Below are positions 1-9,116 of a stretch of 64,000 bases of DNA, one piece after another (position 1 is the stretch's first letter; each line of letters starts with the position of its first letter). This DNA comes from Bradyrhizobium sp. AUGA SZCCT0158. GTDB taxonomy: Bacteria > Pseudomonadota > Alphaproteobacteria > Rhizobiales > Xanthobacteraceae. The DNA is taken from the NCBI RefSeq assembly GCF_018130065.1, contig NZ_JAFCME010000015.1, positions 62,001 to 126,000 on the forward strand, read 5' to 3'. The translations under genes were made by a program, and so were the position numbers. The notes under the pieces were generated by a model that was not told the DNA's origin, searched no databases, and saw only the letters and a list, made by a program, of their open reading frames with translations.

Positions 1-261
1 CGCCCAACCGATCGGGCCTTCGGTCGCGATATGGATAGCCTCGGGCGCCGCCGCCTCGATCCGGCGCGCGATCTCGCGGCGGTTCGGCAGCGCGATGCGC
101 AAGCCAGGATAGGTGGGGACGCCGACGGACGGAAATCCGTCCGGGGTCAGGAAGCTGATCTCGGCGTCAAGCTTGGACGCACTGCGCGCCAGCGAGGTTA
201 ACGTCCGGACCACACCATTCACCTGCGGATGCCAGGCGTCGGTTGCTATCAATACCCGCAT
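1..261 (-). CDS. Glycosyltransferase family 4 protein, N-terminal part (runs off window)
   Basis: Only the first 87 codons are present; the gene continues beyond the left edge. The ATG lies at 259-261 on the minus strand. The protein begins MRVLIATDAWHPQVNGVVRT, the nucleotide-sugar transferase start seen in GT4 enzymes of the GDP-mannose-dependent mannosyltransferase type, and later shows HIATEGPIGWA, typical of the same family's N-terminal Rossmann domain. A role in mannosylating a lipid or envelope glycan is inferred from the family; the donor-binding C-terminal domain is outside the window, so the exact substrate cannot be judged. Confidence 0.8.
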   Translation of the reverse strand, partial: MRVLIATDAWHPQVNGVVRTLTSLARSASKLDAEISFLTPDGFPSVGVPTYPGLRIALPNRREIARRIEAAAPEAIHIATEGPIGWA

Positions 262-396
262 GTCGGGACCCCGGGGTTATCCATGATTCTCACTTCCCGA
301 CGTTGGTTCATGGATATTTCAAGCGTATGACGTCATCGATCTGTAAGGATGTTTTTCCGGTCGTCCCGGCGCTTTTTCGTGTAACGTGACAGTACG

Positions 397-1797
397 ATGT
401 CAAACCCGAACGCAAATTCCGCTCCCTCCCGCCCGCGCCGGAAGCGAAAGAACAACTCGCTGCTGGTGCTCGCCGCCGGAATTTTCATTTTCGGCGCCGC
501 CGCCGCCACGCTTTATTATCTGTTGCAGCCGGTCACCTTGCGGATCGCGGTTGGCCCTCCCGGCAGCGACGATCAGAAACTGATCCAGCTGATGGCGCAG
601 ACCTTCGCGCGCGACCACGGCGCCGTTCGGTTGTCGCTCGTTTCGACCCCGGGCGCGGTCGAGAGCATCGCGCTGTTCAACACCGGCAAGGCCGACCTTG
701 CGGTGGCGCGCGGCGATCTGAACCTGCCGGCCAACGCCGAGTCGGTCGCCATCCTGCGCAAGAACGTCGTCGTGCTGTGGGCGCCGTCAGGCATCGCGCC
801 GAAGGGCTCGAAGAAAACACCGGTAGCCAAGATCAAGAGCCTCGAGGAGCTCGCCGGACATCGCGTCGGCGTGGTCGGACGAACCGAGGCCAACGTCAAG
901 CTGCTGCGCACGATCCTGACCGAGGGCGGTATTAAGGTCGACAAGGTGACGATCAGCCAGTTCGGCGTCAATCAGCTCGCGGAGATGGCACGCGACCAGA
1001 CCGTCGACGCGTACATGACGGTCGGCCCGCTCAACAGCAAGATCACCGTCGACGCGATCAACGCCACCGTAGCGGTCCGCGGCGAACCGAAATTTCTCCC
1101 GATCGAGGTGTCGGAAGCGATTTCGAAGAAGCACCCGGTCTATGAAGCCGAAGAAATTCCCGGCAGCATCTTCGCTTCATCGCCGGCGCGCCCCGAAGAC
1201 AAGATCGATACCGTCAGCGTCAACCATTTGATCATCGCGCCGAAGTTGCTGTCCGACACCGCGGTCGGCGCGCTCGCCCGCCAGATCTTTACCCACCGCC
1301 AGCAGCTCGCGCGCGAATTGCCGATCGCAAGCCAGATCGAGAAGCCGGACACCGACAAGGACGCCGCCTTGCCCGCGCACACCGGCGCCGCCGCCTATAT
1401 CGACGGCAACGAGCGGACGTTCCTCGAACGAAACAGCGACTACCTCTGGTTCGCGGTCATGGTGCTCTCAGGCATCGGCTCGGCATGGGCCTGGCTGCAG
1501 CATTACTGGAAGCGGGACGAACGCGAGCAATATTCCGAGCATCGCGACAATCTGCTCGACCTGATTTCGAAGGCGCGCACCGCCGAAACGCCGGAAGAAT
1601 TGTTCGAGATGCAGGGCACCGCGGATGCGCTGTTGCGCGAGGCGCTCGACTGTCATGAGGACGGTGCGATCGAGGACGGGGAATTAGCCGCCATCGGGCT
1701 GGCGCTCGAACAATTCCACCATGCGGTGACCGACCGCCGCGCCACGATCGGCACGGCCGAGCCCGACATGCAGCGGCTGCGGGCGCTGCAGAGCTAA
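397..1797 (+). CDS. TAXI-family TRAP solute-binding protein with two membrane anchors
   Basis: This 466-residue protein resembles the TAXI group of TRAP-transporter binding proteins (COG2358): after a basic N-terminus and a hydrophobic segment (about residues 22-44) it reads LRIAVGPPGSDDQKL, the usual first strand of the periplasmic binding fold. Residues 50-330 form that domain. A second hydrophobic segment at about 349-371 (YLWFAVMVLSG region) is followed by a charged helical tail of about 95 residues, so the domain is probably tethered at both ends rather than secreted. No TRAP permease gene is next to it. A membrane-bound sensor role is as likely as transport. The ATG at 397 leaves a short, poorly marked ribosome site. 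Confidence 0.82.
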   Translation: MSNPNANSAPSRPRRKRKNNSLLVLAAGIFIFGAAAATLYYLLQPVTLRIAVGPPGSDDQKLIQLMAQTFARDHGAVRLSLVSTPGAVESIALFNTGKADLAVARGDLNLPANAESVAILRKNVVVLWAPSGIAPKGSKKTPVAKIKSLEELAGHRVGVVGRTEANVKLLRTILTEGGIKVDKVTISQFGVNQLAEMARDQTVDAYMTVGPLNSKITVDAINATVAVRGEPKFLPIEVSEAISKKHPVYEAEEIPGSIFASSPARPEDKIDTVSVNHLIIAPKLLSDTAVGALARQIFTHRQQLARELPIASQIEKPDTDKDAALPAHTGAAAYIDGNERTFLERNSDYLWFAVMVLSGIGSAWAWLQHYWKRDEREQYSEHRDNLLDLISKARTAETPEELFEMQGTADALLREALDCHEDGAIEDGELAAIGLALEQFHHAVTDRRATIGTAEPDMQRLRALQS

Positions 1798-2024
1798 GCA
1801 AGAACGGCAGCCTTTTCTCTATTTTTTTAATGCTTTGCGCACGAACCGCGCCCCCGCTGCCGTCCCCAAGCCCTGCGACGAAGCCGTCCTGAAACAATTC
1901 CCTAACGCGACGAAACCATTTTGGCGGCATTGTGCAAATGTCCTGAAACGGTTGGCCTGTACTGGTTTGCCTCAACGACGCGCTGGAACTGGCGCGACAG
2001 GGCGCAAACTGAAGGGGACGACCG

Positions 2025-2708
2025 ATGCTCAATTCATTCAAACTGAATACCCGCCTCGCCGCCGCCGCTTTCGGCGCCATCGCGATCGGCGCGACCGCAT
2101 TTTCCGCACCCGCCGCCGCAGCCCCGCTGCCGCTGTTTCCCTTCTTCATGGCGCCCCCGGTCGAAGCCGCTCCGCCGCCGGTCGCGGTTGCTCCCTCGCA
2201 GGACGAAGAGCGCTTCGAGCTGCCCGCCCGCCTGCGCCGCCAGGTCGTGAACTACAACACCCGCGAAGCTCCGGGCACCATCATCATCGACACCCCCAAT
2301 ACCTATCTCTATCTGGTGATGGGCAACGGCCAGGCGATGCGCTACGGCATCGGCATCGGCCGCGACGGCTTCACCTGGTCCGGCACGCAGACGATCACCA
2401 AGAAGGCGGAATGGCCGGCATGGACCCCGCCCCCGGAAATGATCGCCCGCCAGCCCTACCTGCCGCGCCACATGACCGGTGGCCCGGGTAACCCGCTCGG
2501 CGCCCGCGCGATGTATCTCGGCGGCACCATCTATCGCATCCACGGCACCAATGCTCCCGAGACGATCGGCACCCGCGTTTCCTCAGGTTGCCTGCGCCTC
2601 ACCAATGAAGACGTCAGCGACCTCTATTCGCGCGTCAGCGTCGGCACCAAGGTGATCGTGCTGCCGATGACGGATCGCCGCGCCGACCTCGGTCGCGCCA
2701 TCCGCTAA
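2025..2708 (+). CDS. L,D-transpeptidase (YkuD domain), exported
   Basis: The 227-residue protein has a signal peptide ending near residue 33 (AAAA-PLPLF) and a YkuD catalytic domain from about 75 to 217. The catalytic motif HGTN (His173) with SSGC (Cys189) followed by RLTNEDVSDLY is complete. Enzymes of this family make 3-3 cross-links in peptidoglycan or attach proteins to it in the periplasm. AGGGGACGACCG before the ATG gives a ribosome site. A paralogue with the same core but a long repeat-bearing N-terminal part is encoded at 44542-45831 on the other strand. A hairpin with a T-run follows at 2727-2760, so the gene is probably a single transcription unit. Confidence 0.93.
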   Translation: MLNSFKLNTRLAAAAFGAIAIGATAFSAPAAAAPLPLFPFFMAPPVEAAPPPVAVAPSQDEERFELPARLRRQVVNYNTREAPGTIIIDTPNTYLYLVMGNGQAMRYGIGIGRDGFTWSGTQTITKKAEWPAWTPPPEMIARQPYLPRHMTGGPGNPLGARAMYLGGTIYRIHGTNAPETIGTRVSSGCLRLTNEDVSDLYSRVSVGTKVIVLPMTDRRADLGRAIR

Positions 2709-2726
2709 AACTCAAACTTCGAAATC

Positions 2727-2760
2727 CAAAACGGCTCCGGCATTCGTCGGGGCCGTTTTT
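2727..2760 (+). terminator. Rho-independent terminator after the L,D-transpeptidase gene
   Basis: The arms AAAACGGCTCCGGC and GTCGGGGCCGTTTT pair with few mismatches around an ATTC loop and run into a T-tract, 18 bases after the stop codon. Confidence 0.8.
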
Positions 2761-2935
2761 GCGTTGCGCAGTTCGCTGCTGCCGGCACCATTCCCCAAAA
2801 CATCTTCGCGCACGGCCGAAGTGCGTTATGTTGCTTAGAACTCGGCAATCAAGAGCAACGACGCCGTCGGCCGGCACAATGTGCTCGGCGGTCAAAAAGG
2901 CGGAACAACGCCGCCGTCGATTGCAGGGAGGATTC

Positions 2936-3913
2936 ATGAAGCTTCAGCGCCGTCGATTTTTGAATCTGGCAGCGGGTGCTGCCGCGTTCCCGGCCGCTTC
3001 GCGGATAGCGCGGGCGCAGACCTATCCGTCTCGGCCGGTTCGGATCATCGCCGGGTTCGCTGCCGGCGGCATCGTTGACATCCTGGCGCGCATCATTGGC
3101 CAGGCCTTGTCGGAGCGCCTCGGGCAACAATTCATCGTTGAGAACCGTCTGGGCGCCGGCAGCAACATCGCCACCGAAGCGGTGGTTCGCGCGTCACCCG
3201 ATGGCCACACGCTGCTCCTGATCAGCGTCGGGAATGCAATCAGCCCGGCGCTTTACGGCAATCTCAGTTTCAATTTCATCCGCGACATCTCGCCGGTCGC
3301 GGCCATCATGCGTGTTCCGAATGTCATGGAGGTAACTCCATCACTCCCGGTCGAGACCGTTCCTGAGCTTATTGCCTATGCCAAGGCCAATCCCGGCAGC
3401 ATCAGCTACGGCTCGGCCGGCATCGGAACCTCCGTCCATGTCTGCGCCGAGTTGTTCAAGCAAATGACCGGCGTCGACATGGTGCATGTGCCGTATCGCG
3501 GCATGCCGGGCGTGCTGACCGACCTGCTGAGTGGCCGAATACAGGTCGCCTTCGATAACGTCTCCAATTCGATCGAACACATCAGGGCTGGCCGACTGCG
3601 GGCATTGGCGGTCACAACCGCAACACGCTGGCATGGCTTGCCTGACATCCCGACGGTAGGCGACAGCGTGCCGGGCTTCGAGGCGAGTGCGTTTTTCGGC
3701 GTTGGCGCCCCGAAGGACACGCCAGCCGAAATTGTTGGCCTGCTCAACAAGGAAATCAACGCGATCCTCGCAAGCCCTGTGGCAAGGGCGCGGCTTACCG
3801 ATCTCGGCGGCGCGATGCTTTCAGGCTCGTCTGCCGACTTCGGCACGTTCATCGCCGATGAAACCGAGAAGTGGGGCAAGGTGATCCGCACGGCAAACAT
3901 CAAGGCGGAATGA
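2936..3913 (+). CDS. Bug-family tripartite tricarboxylate transporter binding protein, Tat-exported
   Basis: The start is placed at 2936 because GCAGGGAGG stands just upstream and the protein then opens MKLQRRRFLNLAAGAAAF, a twin-arginine signal ending near ARAQ; the upstream in-frame extension has no such logic. The mature part begins TYPSRPVRIIAGFAAGG, the classic Bug (TctC) start, and also has VENRLGAGSNIATEAV and VDMVHVPYRG motifs of the family. It is 325 residues, the usual size. Bug proteins capture carboxylates or related small acids in the periplasm. No TctA/TctB permease genes are adjacent, so it is an orphan receptor whose ligand cannot be read from context. Confidence 0.92.
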   Translation: MKLQRRRFLNLAAGAAAFPAASRIARAQTYPSRPVRIIAGFAAGGIVDILARIIGQALSERLGQQFIVENRLGAGSNIATEAVVRASPDGHTLLLISVGNAISPALYGNLSFNFIRDISPVAAIMRVPNVMEVTPSLPVETVPELIAYAKANPGSISYGSAGIGTSVHVCAELFKQMTGVDMVHVPYRGMPGVLTDLLSGRIQVAFDNVSNSIEHIRAGRLRALAVTTATRWHGLPDIPTVGDSVPGFEASAFFGVGAPKDTPAEIVGLLNKEINAILASPVARARLTDLGGAMLSGSSADFGTFIADETEKWGKVIRTANIKAE

Positions 3914-4276
3914 CTCAGTCGGCACTTCGCCAGCGATTCCATAAGCTCCATATGGCTTCAGCGCGTTGGCGATTTTCACCGCGTGCTTCTTCCTGCGCCG
4001 GACCGATCCTTCGACGCTAGAGGGATCGTCGGCTCCGCTTTATGATTAAGCCGAACGGTCTCGGCCCAAGCGCTCTTCCGCATGACGCGCGATTGATGTA
4101 GGTTAACCGGCAGCCGCAAGCGGGCAGTGCCGAAGGCCCGTTGGAGTGCTAGCGGTATTTTGCCCACGGCGGGCTTGCAATGTTCATCTCACGTTTTGGG
4201 GGGCCGATCCGTTTTCAATGGAGTCGGCAGGGAGGCGTGCGCCTCGTTGATCAAACACACCCAACAGGAGGACATC
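3914..4276. other. Intergenic stretch without a supported gene
   Basis: About 360 bases between the Bug gene and the GYD gene. Short reading frames here have no family resemblance and no ribosome sites in sensible positions. The promoter of the GYD gene should lie here, but I see no clear box. Nothing else is recognisable. Confidence 0.5.
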
Positions 4277-4612
4277 ATGCATTTTTGTATGACGGCACAA
4301 TATACGCCTCAAGCTCTCAACAAGATTTTGGAAAATCCCAAGACCAATCGCCAGGAAGCGGCGAAAAAGCTGATCGAAGCAGCTGGTGGCAAATTGCTTT
4401 CGATGTACAGCACCGCGGCCGATGGACCCGGCGTTCTGGTAATCTTCGATGTACCTGACCCCAATGCAGCACCGGCCATTTCGGGCACGGTGGTGGCATC
4501 CGGAGCCATCCACAATGTAACCCTGACTCGGTTGTGGACGCAGGATGAAATCATGCTGGTTCGCCAGAAGGCGGTCCAGCTTCGTGGCTCATACACACCG
4601 CCCGGCGGCTAG
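4277..4612 (+). CDS. GYD-domain protein
   Basis: This 111-residue protein begins MHFCMTAQYTPQALNKIL and has the spacing of GYD-domain proteins (PF08734): an N-terminal strand, a helix KTNRQEAAKKLIEAAGGKLLSMYS, and a strand reading GPGVLVIFDVPD. These small proteins adopt a dimeric ferredoxin-like fold; no enzymatic role is established. The start at 4277 is chosen because CAACAGGAGGACATC precedes it; the frame is open for 50 more codons upstream without family resemblance. The gene stands alone. Confidence 0.82.
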   Translation: MHFCMTAQYTPQALNKILENPKTNRQEAAKKLIEAAGGKLLSMYSTAADGPGVLVIFDVPDPNAAPAISGTVVASGAIHNVTLTRLWTQDEIMLVRQKAVQLRGSYTPPGG

Positions 4613-5085
4613 TCCGAAAGGTGGAGTGAGCCCAACGGGCGTGCGCAAAGCGCGGCCCGTTGGGCGCCGCTCGTAACTCTATCCTGCGCCCGACGAACAA
4701 TCGTCGTCCGCGATCGATGTGCGGGGATTTTGGTGCAGATGATCGCGCGGAGTCTTCGCGGAGCCTTGGCTGACCCTTGGCGAAAGCCGGACGCCAGCGA
4801 GCCGCCACCCAATCCAGCCTCACGGACAGGATCAACCTCAGCATTGCTGAGGCCTTCGTCAACGACGGCTCGCTGACTTCGAGTGAATCTACACACCCGT
4901 CGCCACCAGCGCAAATCCTCGTGCCAGGTCCGGCATGTCCAATGTGAATTTTGCATTGGATCGGTCAGATCGCGCCAACTAGTATCCCGCCGGACATCAC
5001 GAACAATTCCCAAGACTTGGCGGCAACGACGATGACGCTCCTCGCCGCGCTGTTCCAGGACGCCGTCCGCCTGCGGAGATTGCCA
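4613..5085. other. Intergenic stretch with one hairpin
   Basis: No supported gene. A strong inverted repeat occupies 4630-4664 (arms GCCCAACGGGC and GCCCGTTGGGC around a GC-rich loop); it lacks a T-run but sits 17 bases after the GYD stop and probably ends that transcript. The remainder shows only shadow frames. Confidence 0.5.
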
Positions 5086-6669
5086 ATGAAATGCACGCCT
5101 GCCCTGCTTGCCGCCGTGTGCGCCGGATTCATCGCGAACGCCGGCGCAGCCGTCGCACAGACTGCCGATCTCGCCATCCGGGGTGGCACCATCTACACCG
5201 GTGGCGACGAAGCCCCGCTTGTCGGCGACATCGCGGTCACCGCGGACAAGATCGTCTATGTCGGCCCTTCCGCCGGCGCACCTGCCGCAACAGCGAACAT
5301 CGCCGGGCAGGGCATGATCGTGGCGCCCGGATTCATTGACGTTCATACCCACCCGGAGAGCTTCATCCGCTCGCCCGATGCGGCCAAGCGCCTGAACGCG
5401 CCGTGGCAGATGCAGGGTGTCTCGACCATCTTCATCGGCGTCGACGGCAGGGGCGATCCGGCGGTGGCCGCCGATCACGCCCGGCTGGAAGCGGAGAAGA
5501 TCGGCACCAACATCGCCAGCTATGTCGGGTTCGGCGCGGTGCGCGAGGCGGTGCTCGGCCATAATGCCCGCGCGCCCACCCCACCGGAACTGGAGCGCAT
5601 GAAGGAACTCGTCGCCAAGGGCATGTGCGAGGGGGCGATCGGGCTTTCCGCCGGGCTGTTCTACGCCCCGCAGAGTTTCGCCAAGACTGACGAGGTGGTG
5701 GCCCTGGCCAGGGAGGCCGCCCGGCGCGGCGGCATCTATGACACCCATCAGCGCGACGAGAGCTCCTACTCCATCGGCCTGATGAACTCGGCCAGGGAGG
5801 TTTTGCAGATCGGCCGCGAAGCCGAGATCCCAGTCCACTTCGCGCATCTGAAAGCGCTCGGCGTCGATCTGCAGGGACAGGTGCCGGATGTGATCCGGTT
5901 GATCGAGGCGGCGAGAGCGACCGGCCAGCGGGTGACGGCCGACCAGTATCCATGGCTGGCGTCGAGCACCAGCCTCGACGCTGCGCTCGTGCCGCGCTGG
6001 GCGGTCGACGGTGGCTATCCGGCCATGATCCAGCGCTTCGATGATCCGGCGGCGATGGTCAGGATACGCGTTGAGATGATCGAGAACCTGCGACGCCGCG
6101 GCGGCGCCGAATCTATCCTGCTGACCAGCGTTGAGCGGCCATGGACTGGCAAGCGGCTTTCGGAGATGGCGGAAACATGGAAGGTCGAACCGGTCGACGC
6201 CGCGGTGCGGATTCTCCGCGCCAATGTCAAGGATTCGATCGCCTCGTTCAACATGATCGACAGCGACGTCGACCTCGTCATGAAGCAGCCGTGGGTGGTC
6301 ACCGGTTCTGACGGCACCGATGGCCATCCCCGCCAATATGCGACCTTTCCGCAAAAATATGCGGTCTATGTCCAGGAGAGGCACGTCATCGACCTGAAGA
6401 CGTTCATCCGCCAGTCCACCGGCCTGTCGGCCGACATTTTCAAGCTCGACCGGCGCGGTTATTTGAGGCCCGGCTATTTTGCCGACGTCGTGGTGTTCGA
6501 CCCTGCCCGCTACGCCCCCAGGGCGGACTATGTGCGCCCTCGCGAACTGAGCGTCGGCGTGCAGGCACTATTGGTCAATGGGGCGGCCTCCGTTCTGGAC
6601 GGCAAACTGACCGCCGTAGCTGCCGGCCGCGCGCTCAAGCACACGCCGCCAGCTGGAACCTGCCCTTGA
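5086..6669 (+). CDS. Exported amidohydrolase of the N-acyl-D-amino-acid deacylase type
   Basis: The 527-residue protein starts at 5086 (GCGGAGATTGCC before the ATG) with a signal peptide ending at AAVAQ. It then shows the amidohydrolase metal motif FIDVHTHPES (His87, His89), IYDTHQRDE, HFAHLKALG and the late SDG motif, in the order found in D-aminoacylase and related periplasmic deacylases. Such enzymes remove acyl groups from D-amino acids or cleave related amides using zinc. The substrate is not evident. The upstream frame is open for 45 further codons but would bury the signal peptide. It stands alone; the next gene is 185 bases on. Confidence 0.88.
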   Translation: MKCTPALLAAVCAGFIANAGAAVAQTADLAIRGGTIYTGGDEAPLVGDIAVTADKIVYVGPSAGAPAATANIAGQGMIVAPGFIDVHTHPESFIRSPDAAKRLNAPWQMQGVSTIFIGVDGRGDPAVAADHARLEAEKIGTNIASYVGFGAVREAVLGHNARAPTPPELERMKELVAKGMCEGAIGLSAGLFYAPQSFAKTDEVVALAREAARRGGIYDTHQRDESSYSIGLMNSAREVLQIGREAEIPVHFAHLKALGVDLQGQVPDVIRLIEAARATGQRVTADQYPWLASSTSLDAALVPRWAVDGGYPAMIQRFDDPAAMVRIRVEMIENLRRRGGAESILLTSVERPWTGKRLSEMAETWKVEPVDAAVRILRANVKDSIASFNMIDSDVDLVMKQPWVVTGSDGTDGHPRQYATFPQKYAVYVQERHVIDLKTFIRQSTGLSADIFKLDRRGYLRPGYFADVVVFDPARYAPRADYVRPRELSVGVQALLVNGAASVLDGKLTAVAAGRALKHTPPAGTCP

Positions 6670-6854
6670 GAACCGACGGTGCCGCGGGCTGGCCGAACAG
6701 CAACGGGCTCGCCAGGCGCCGGCGTTAACGCATCCGACGACCGGCCTGATCCCGCTCTGGCGCCGCCCGCCCCGTCCCTGTAAAATTCCCGCCGGAGCCG
6801 GTCGGGCTCCAGCCTTGTTTTTGACGCGTTTTCTTCGCGCGAAGCGGTCCGAAA

Positions 6855-8453
6855 ATGCCAGGGCTCAATCGGTCCGGGGGGACGATGCGTCTGCCGATGC
6901 ATTCCAAAACGATCCTGATCGGGGCCGCAGTGATCGCGGTTTCGTTTCTGATCAGCCTGAAAGCTATGGATTGGCTGGCGCCGCGCGGCACGGTCAAGCC
7001 GCCGGCGCTTGTCGAATTGCCGCCACTCGCTCCCGCCCCGCGCAGCTCCACCGTGATGGCGCCGATCGCGGTCGCGTTGACGGCGATCCGCGACGCCGCC
7101 GATCGGGCTTCGCCGCGCGCCTTCAACGGCAAGGCCGAAAATCCCATCTCGCAGATCCTGCAGAACGCCGATATCGGCTGGACCGCCTCGCGCGGACCGA
7201 TCGCCGCGACCGGCGCGCAGGACGCGCTGACGCTGACGACGCCGCTGACCGGGATGCTCAACGTCACCGGTTCGCTGTCGGCAAAGGCAACGGGGGCGGT
7301 CGGCGACGCGCTCGGCGGCCTGCTCGGCGGCAACGTCGCCAAACAGATCGGCAGCGTGAACATCAAGAACCTCAACGCGTCAGCCGAGATCAAGGGCAAT
7401 GTCGTCATCACCGCGCGGCCCAAGATCGCCGCCGCCTGGCGCATCGAGCCCAATCTCGCCGCCCAGGTGAATCTGGGCGACACCAGCGTGACGATGGCCG
7501 GTGCCCGCATCAACGTGCCGGCCCAGGTCAAGCCGCTGATCGACAAGACGGTCGCCGATCAGATCAATCTGGTGCAGGCGCGGATGCGTAACGATCCCAC
7601 GTTTGAAAACAACGCGAAGGTGCAATGGGCCAAGGCCTGCCGCTCGATCCCGCTGCAGGGCACCGGCGCCAGCTCATCGCTGCCGGCGCTGTGGCTGGAG
7701 CTGCGGCCGACACGGGCCATCGCAGCCCAACCGCGCGTCGACGCGCAGGCGCTGATACTGACGCTCGGCATCGAGGCGGAGACCCGCATCACCCCGGTCG
7801 AGACCAAGCCCAGTTGCCCGTTTCCCGCGACCATCTCGATCGTGCCGCCGACGCCGGGCCGGGTCGCGATCGGCGTCCCCGTCGACATGCCCTTCACCGA
7901 CATCAACAAGATCATCGAGGCGCAGTTCGCCGGAAAGACCTTTCCCGAGGACGGCTCGGGTTCAGTCGACGTCACCGTGAAGCGCGCCACGGTGGCGGCA
8001 TCCGGCAATCGCCTGCTGATTTCGCTGTTGGTGAACGCCAAGGAGAAGAAGAGTTTCTTCGGCTTCGGCGGCGAGGCCAATGTGCATATCTGGGGCAAGC
8101 CGGTGCTCGATCAGGCACAGCAGACCCTGCGGCTGACCGATGTCGAGCTCGCGGTCGAGTCGGAAGCAGCGTTCGGCCTGCTCGGTGCCGCCGCGCGCGC
8201 GGCGATGCCACATCTGCAGAAGGCGCTGGCGGACAAGGCCACCGTCGACCTCAAGCCCTTCGCCAGCAATGCGCAGAAAAAGATCGCCGCCGTGATCGCG
8301 GACTTCCAGAAGAACGAGGACGGCATTCGCGTCTCTGCCGAGATCACCAAGCTGCGGCTGGCCGACATCGCCTTCGATTCAAAAACGCTGCGCGTGATCG
8401 CGGAAGCCGAAGGCGCCATCAATGTGTTTGTGACCGCACTGCCGGGATTGTGA
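6855..8453 (+). CDS. DUF4403 family protein
   Basis: The 532-residue protein has an N-terminal hydrophobic segment (about residues 18-37) that anchors or exports it, then a long domain matching DUF4403 (PF14356) in length and in features such as the ASRGPIAATG strand early on and VDMPFTDINKIIEAQFAGKT in the middle. The C-terminal portion repeats similar beta-rich segments ending in NVFVTALPGL. The function of the family is unknown; the tubular-lipid-binding-like layout (repeated beta segments, hydrophobic start) hints at an envelope role, which is inference. ATGs at 6855, 6885 and 6897 compete; none has a strong ribosome site. Confidence 0.85.
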   Translation: MPGLNRSGGTMRLPMHSKTILIGAAVIAVSFLISLKAMDWLAPRGTVKPPALVELPPLAPAPRSSTVMAPIAVALTAIRDAADRASPRAFNGKAENPISQILQNADIGWTASRGPIAATGAQDALTLTTPLTGMLNVTGSLSAKATGAVGDALGGLLGGNVAKQIGSVNIKNLNASAEIKGNVVITARPKIAAAWRIEPNLAAQVNLGDTSVTMAGARINVPAQVKPLIDKTVADQINLVQARMRNDPTFENNAKVQWAKACRSIPLQGTGASSSLPALWLELRPTRAIAAQPRVDAQALILTLGIEAETRITPVETKPSCPFPATISIVPPTPGRVAIGVPVDMPFTDINKIIEAQFAGKTFPEDGSGSVDVTVKRATVAASGNRLLISLLVNAKEKKSFFGFGGEANVHIWGKPVLDQAQQTLRLTDVELAVESEAAFGLLGAAARAAMPHLQKALADKATVDLKPFASNAQKKIAAVIADFQKNEDGIRVSAEITKLRLADIAFDSKTLRVIAEAEGAINVFVTALPGL

Positions 8454-8473
8454 GCGCCGTCGATATTAGAAGT

Positions 8474-8599
8474 CGTCATGCCCGGGCTTGTCCCGGGCAT
8501 CCACGTCTAGACTTCCGTCAAGCAAGAAAGACGTGGATGGCCGGGCATAGGCTAGCGGAAGCGACGCCGTCCTTCGGACGGCTATGCCCGGCCATGACG
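8474..8599. repeat. Palindromic intergenic repeat, CATGCCCGGG type
   Basis: The outer arms CGTCATGCCCGG and CCGGCCATGACG and inner arms CCACGTCT and AGACGTGG fold into a long imperfect hairpin. It lies between convergent genes (DUF4403 and dodecin), where it may act as a two-way terminator. Confidence 0.75.
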
Positions 8600-8617
8600 G
8601 TGGTGGGTACGCGTATA

Positions 8618-8830
8618 TCACCCTTCAAATTTGAACGAGACTTTCACCTTGGCGCGGTAGGCTTCGACCTTGCCTTTGGCGTCCAGTTGCAGATCGAGCT
8701 GCACGATTTCGGCGACGCGAAGATCGCGCAAGGATTTTCCGGCCCTCGCCACAGCCGCGGACGCGGCCTTTTCCCAGGAGTCCTTGCTGGTACCGATCAG
8801 CTCAATCACCTTGTAGACGCTCTCAGCCAT
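8618..8830 (-). CDS. Dodecin family flavin-binding protein
   Basis: A 70-residue protein beginning MAESVYKVIELIGTSKDSWE, the dodecin signature, with strand LRVAEIVQLDLQL and the end VEAYRAKVKVSFKFEG. Dodecins form twelve-subunit hollow shells that store flavin (FMN/riboflavin) in the cytoplasm. Length is normal. A GGGAGGACGAC ribosome site precedes the ATG. The gene is alone, convergent with the DUF4403 gene. Confidence 0.95.
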   Translation of the reverse strand: MAESVYKVIELIGTSKDSWEKAASAAVARAGKSLRDLRVAEIVQLDLQLDAKGKVEAYRAKVKVSFKFEG

Positions 8831-8935
8831 GTCGTCCTCCCGTTGATGTTACAGGCAGGACTTAAAGGTGCTCCTGCCGCGCCTCAGCCTAACATCGGGA
8901 TTCGGGGCCTGATAGGATGCGGTGCAGCATTCTGT

Positions 8936-9049
8936 CGTCATTGCGAGCCAACGGGTCGCGCGAATGCGCGCCCGATGACAGGCTCCGCGAAGCAATCCAT
9001 GCCGCGGCGCAAAGAAGGAATGGATTGCTTCGTGGAGCTCGCAATGACG
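8936..9049. repeat. Palindromic repeat, CGTCATTGCGAG family (copy 1)
   Basis: The outer arms CGTCATTGCGAG and CTCGCAATGACG and inner arms GAAGCAATCCAT and ATGGATTGCTTC are complementary. The same family recurs at 15417-15500 and 57892-57976; this copy has a longer middle. Confidence 0.85.
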
Positions 9050-9052
9050 AAA

Positions 9053-9084
9053 AACAAAAACGCGCCCGCTGACCGGGCGCGTTT
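9053..9084 (-). terminator. Terminator after the first PRC-barrel gene
   Basis: On the minus strand the stem AACGCGCCCG / CGGGCGCGTT is followed by TTTTTGTTTTT, 33 bases after the stop of the gene ending at 9117. Confidence 0.8.
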
Positions 9085-9116
9085 CCGTTAGTTAGTCGAG
9101 ACTTAAAGTCGCGAGC

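Noticed and set aside
4609..6384. 591-residue minus-strand frame opposite the amidohydrolase
   Set aside because: It is the antisense shadow of a real gene in GC-rich DNA: the plus-strand protein has full family motifs, this one has none.
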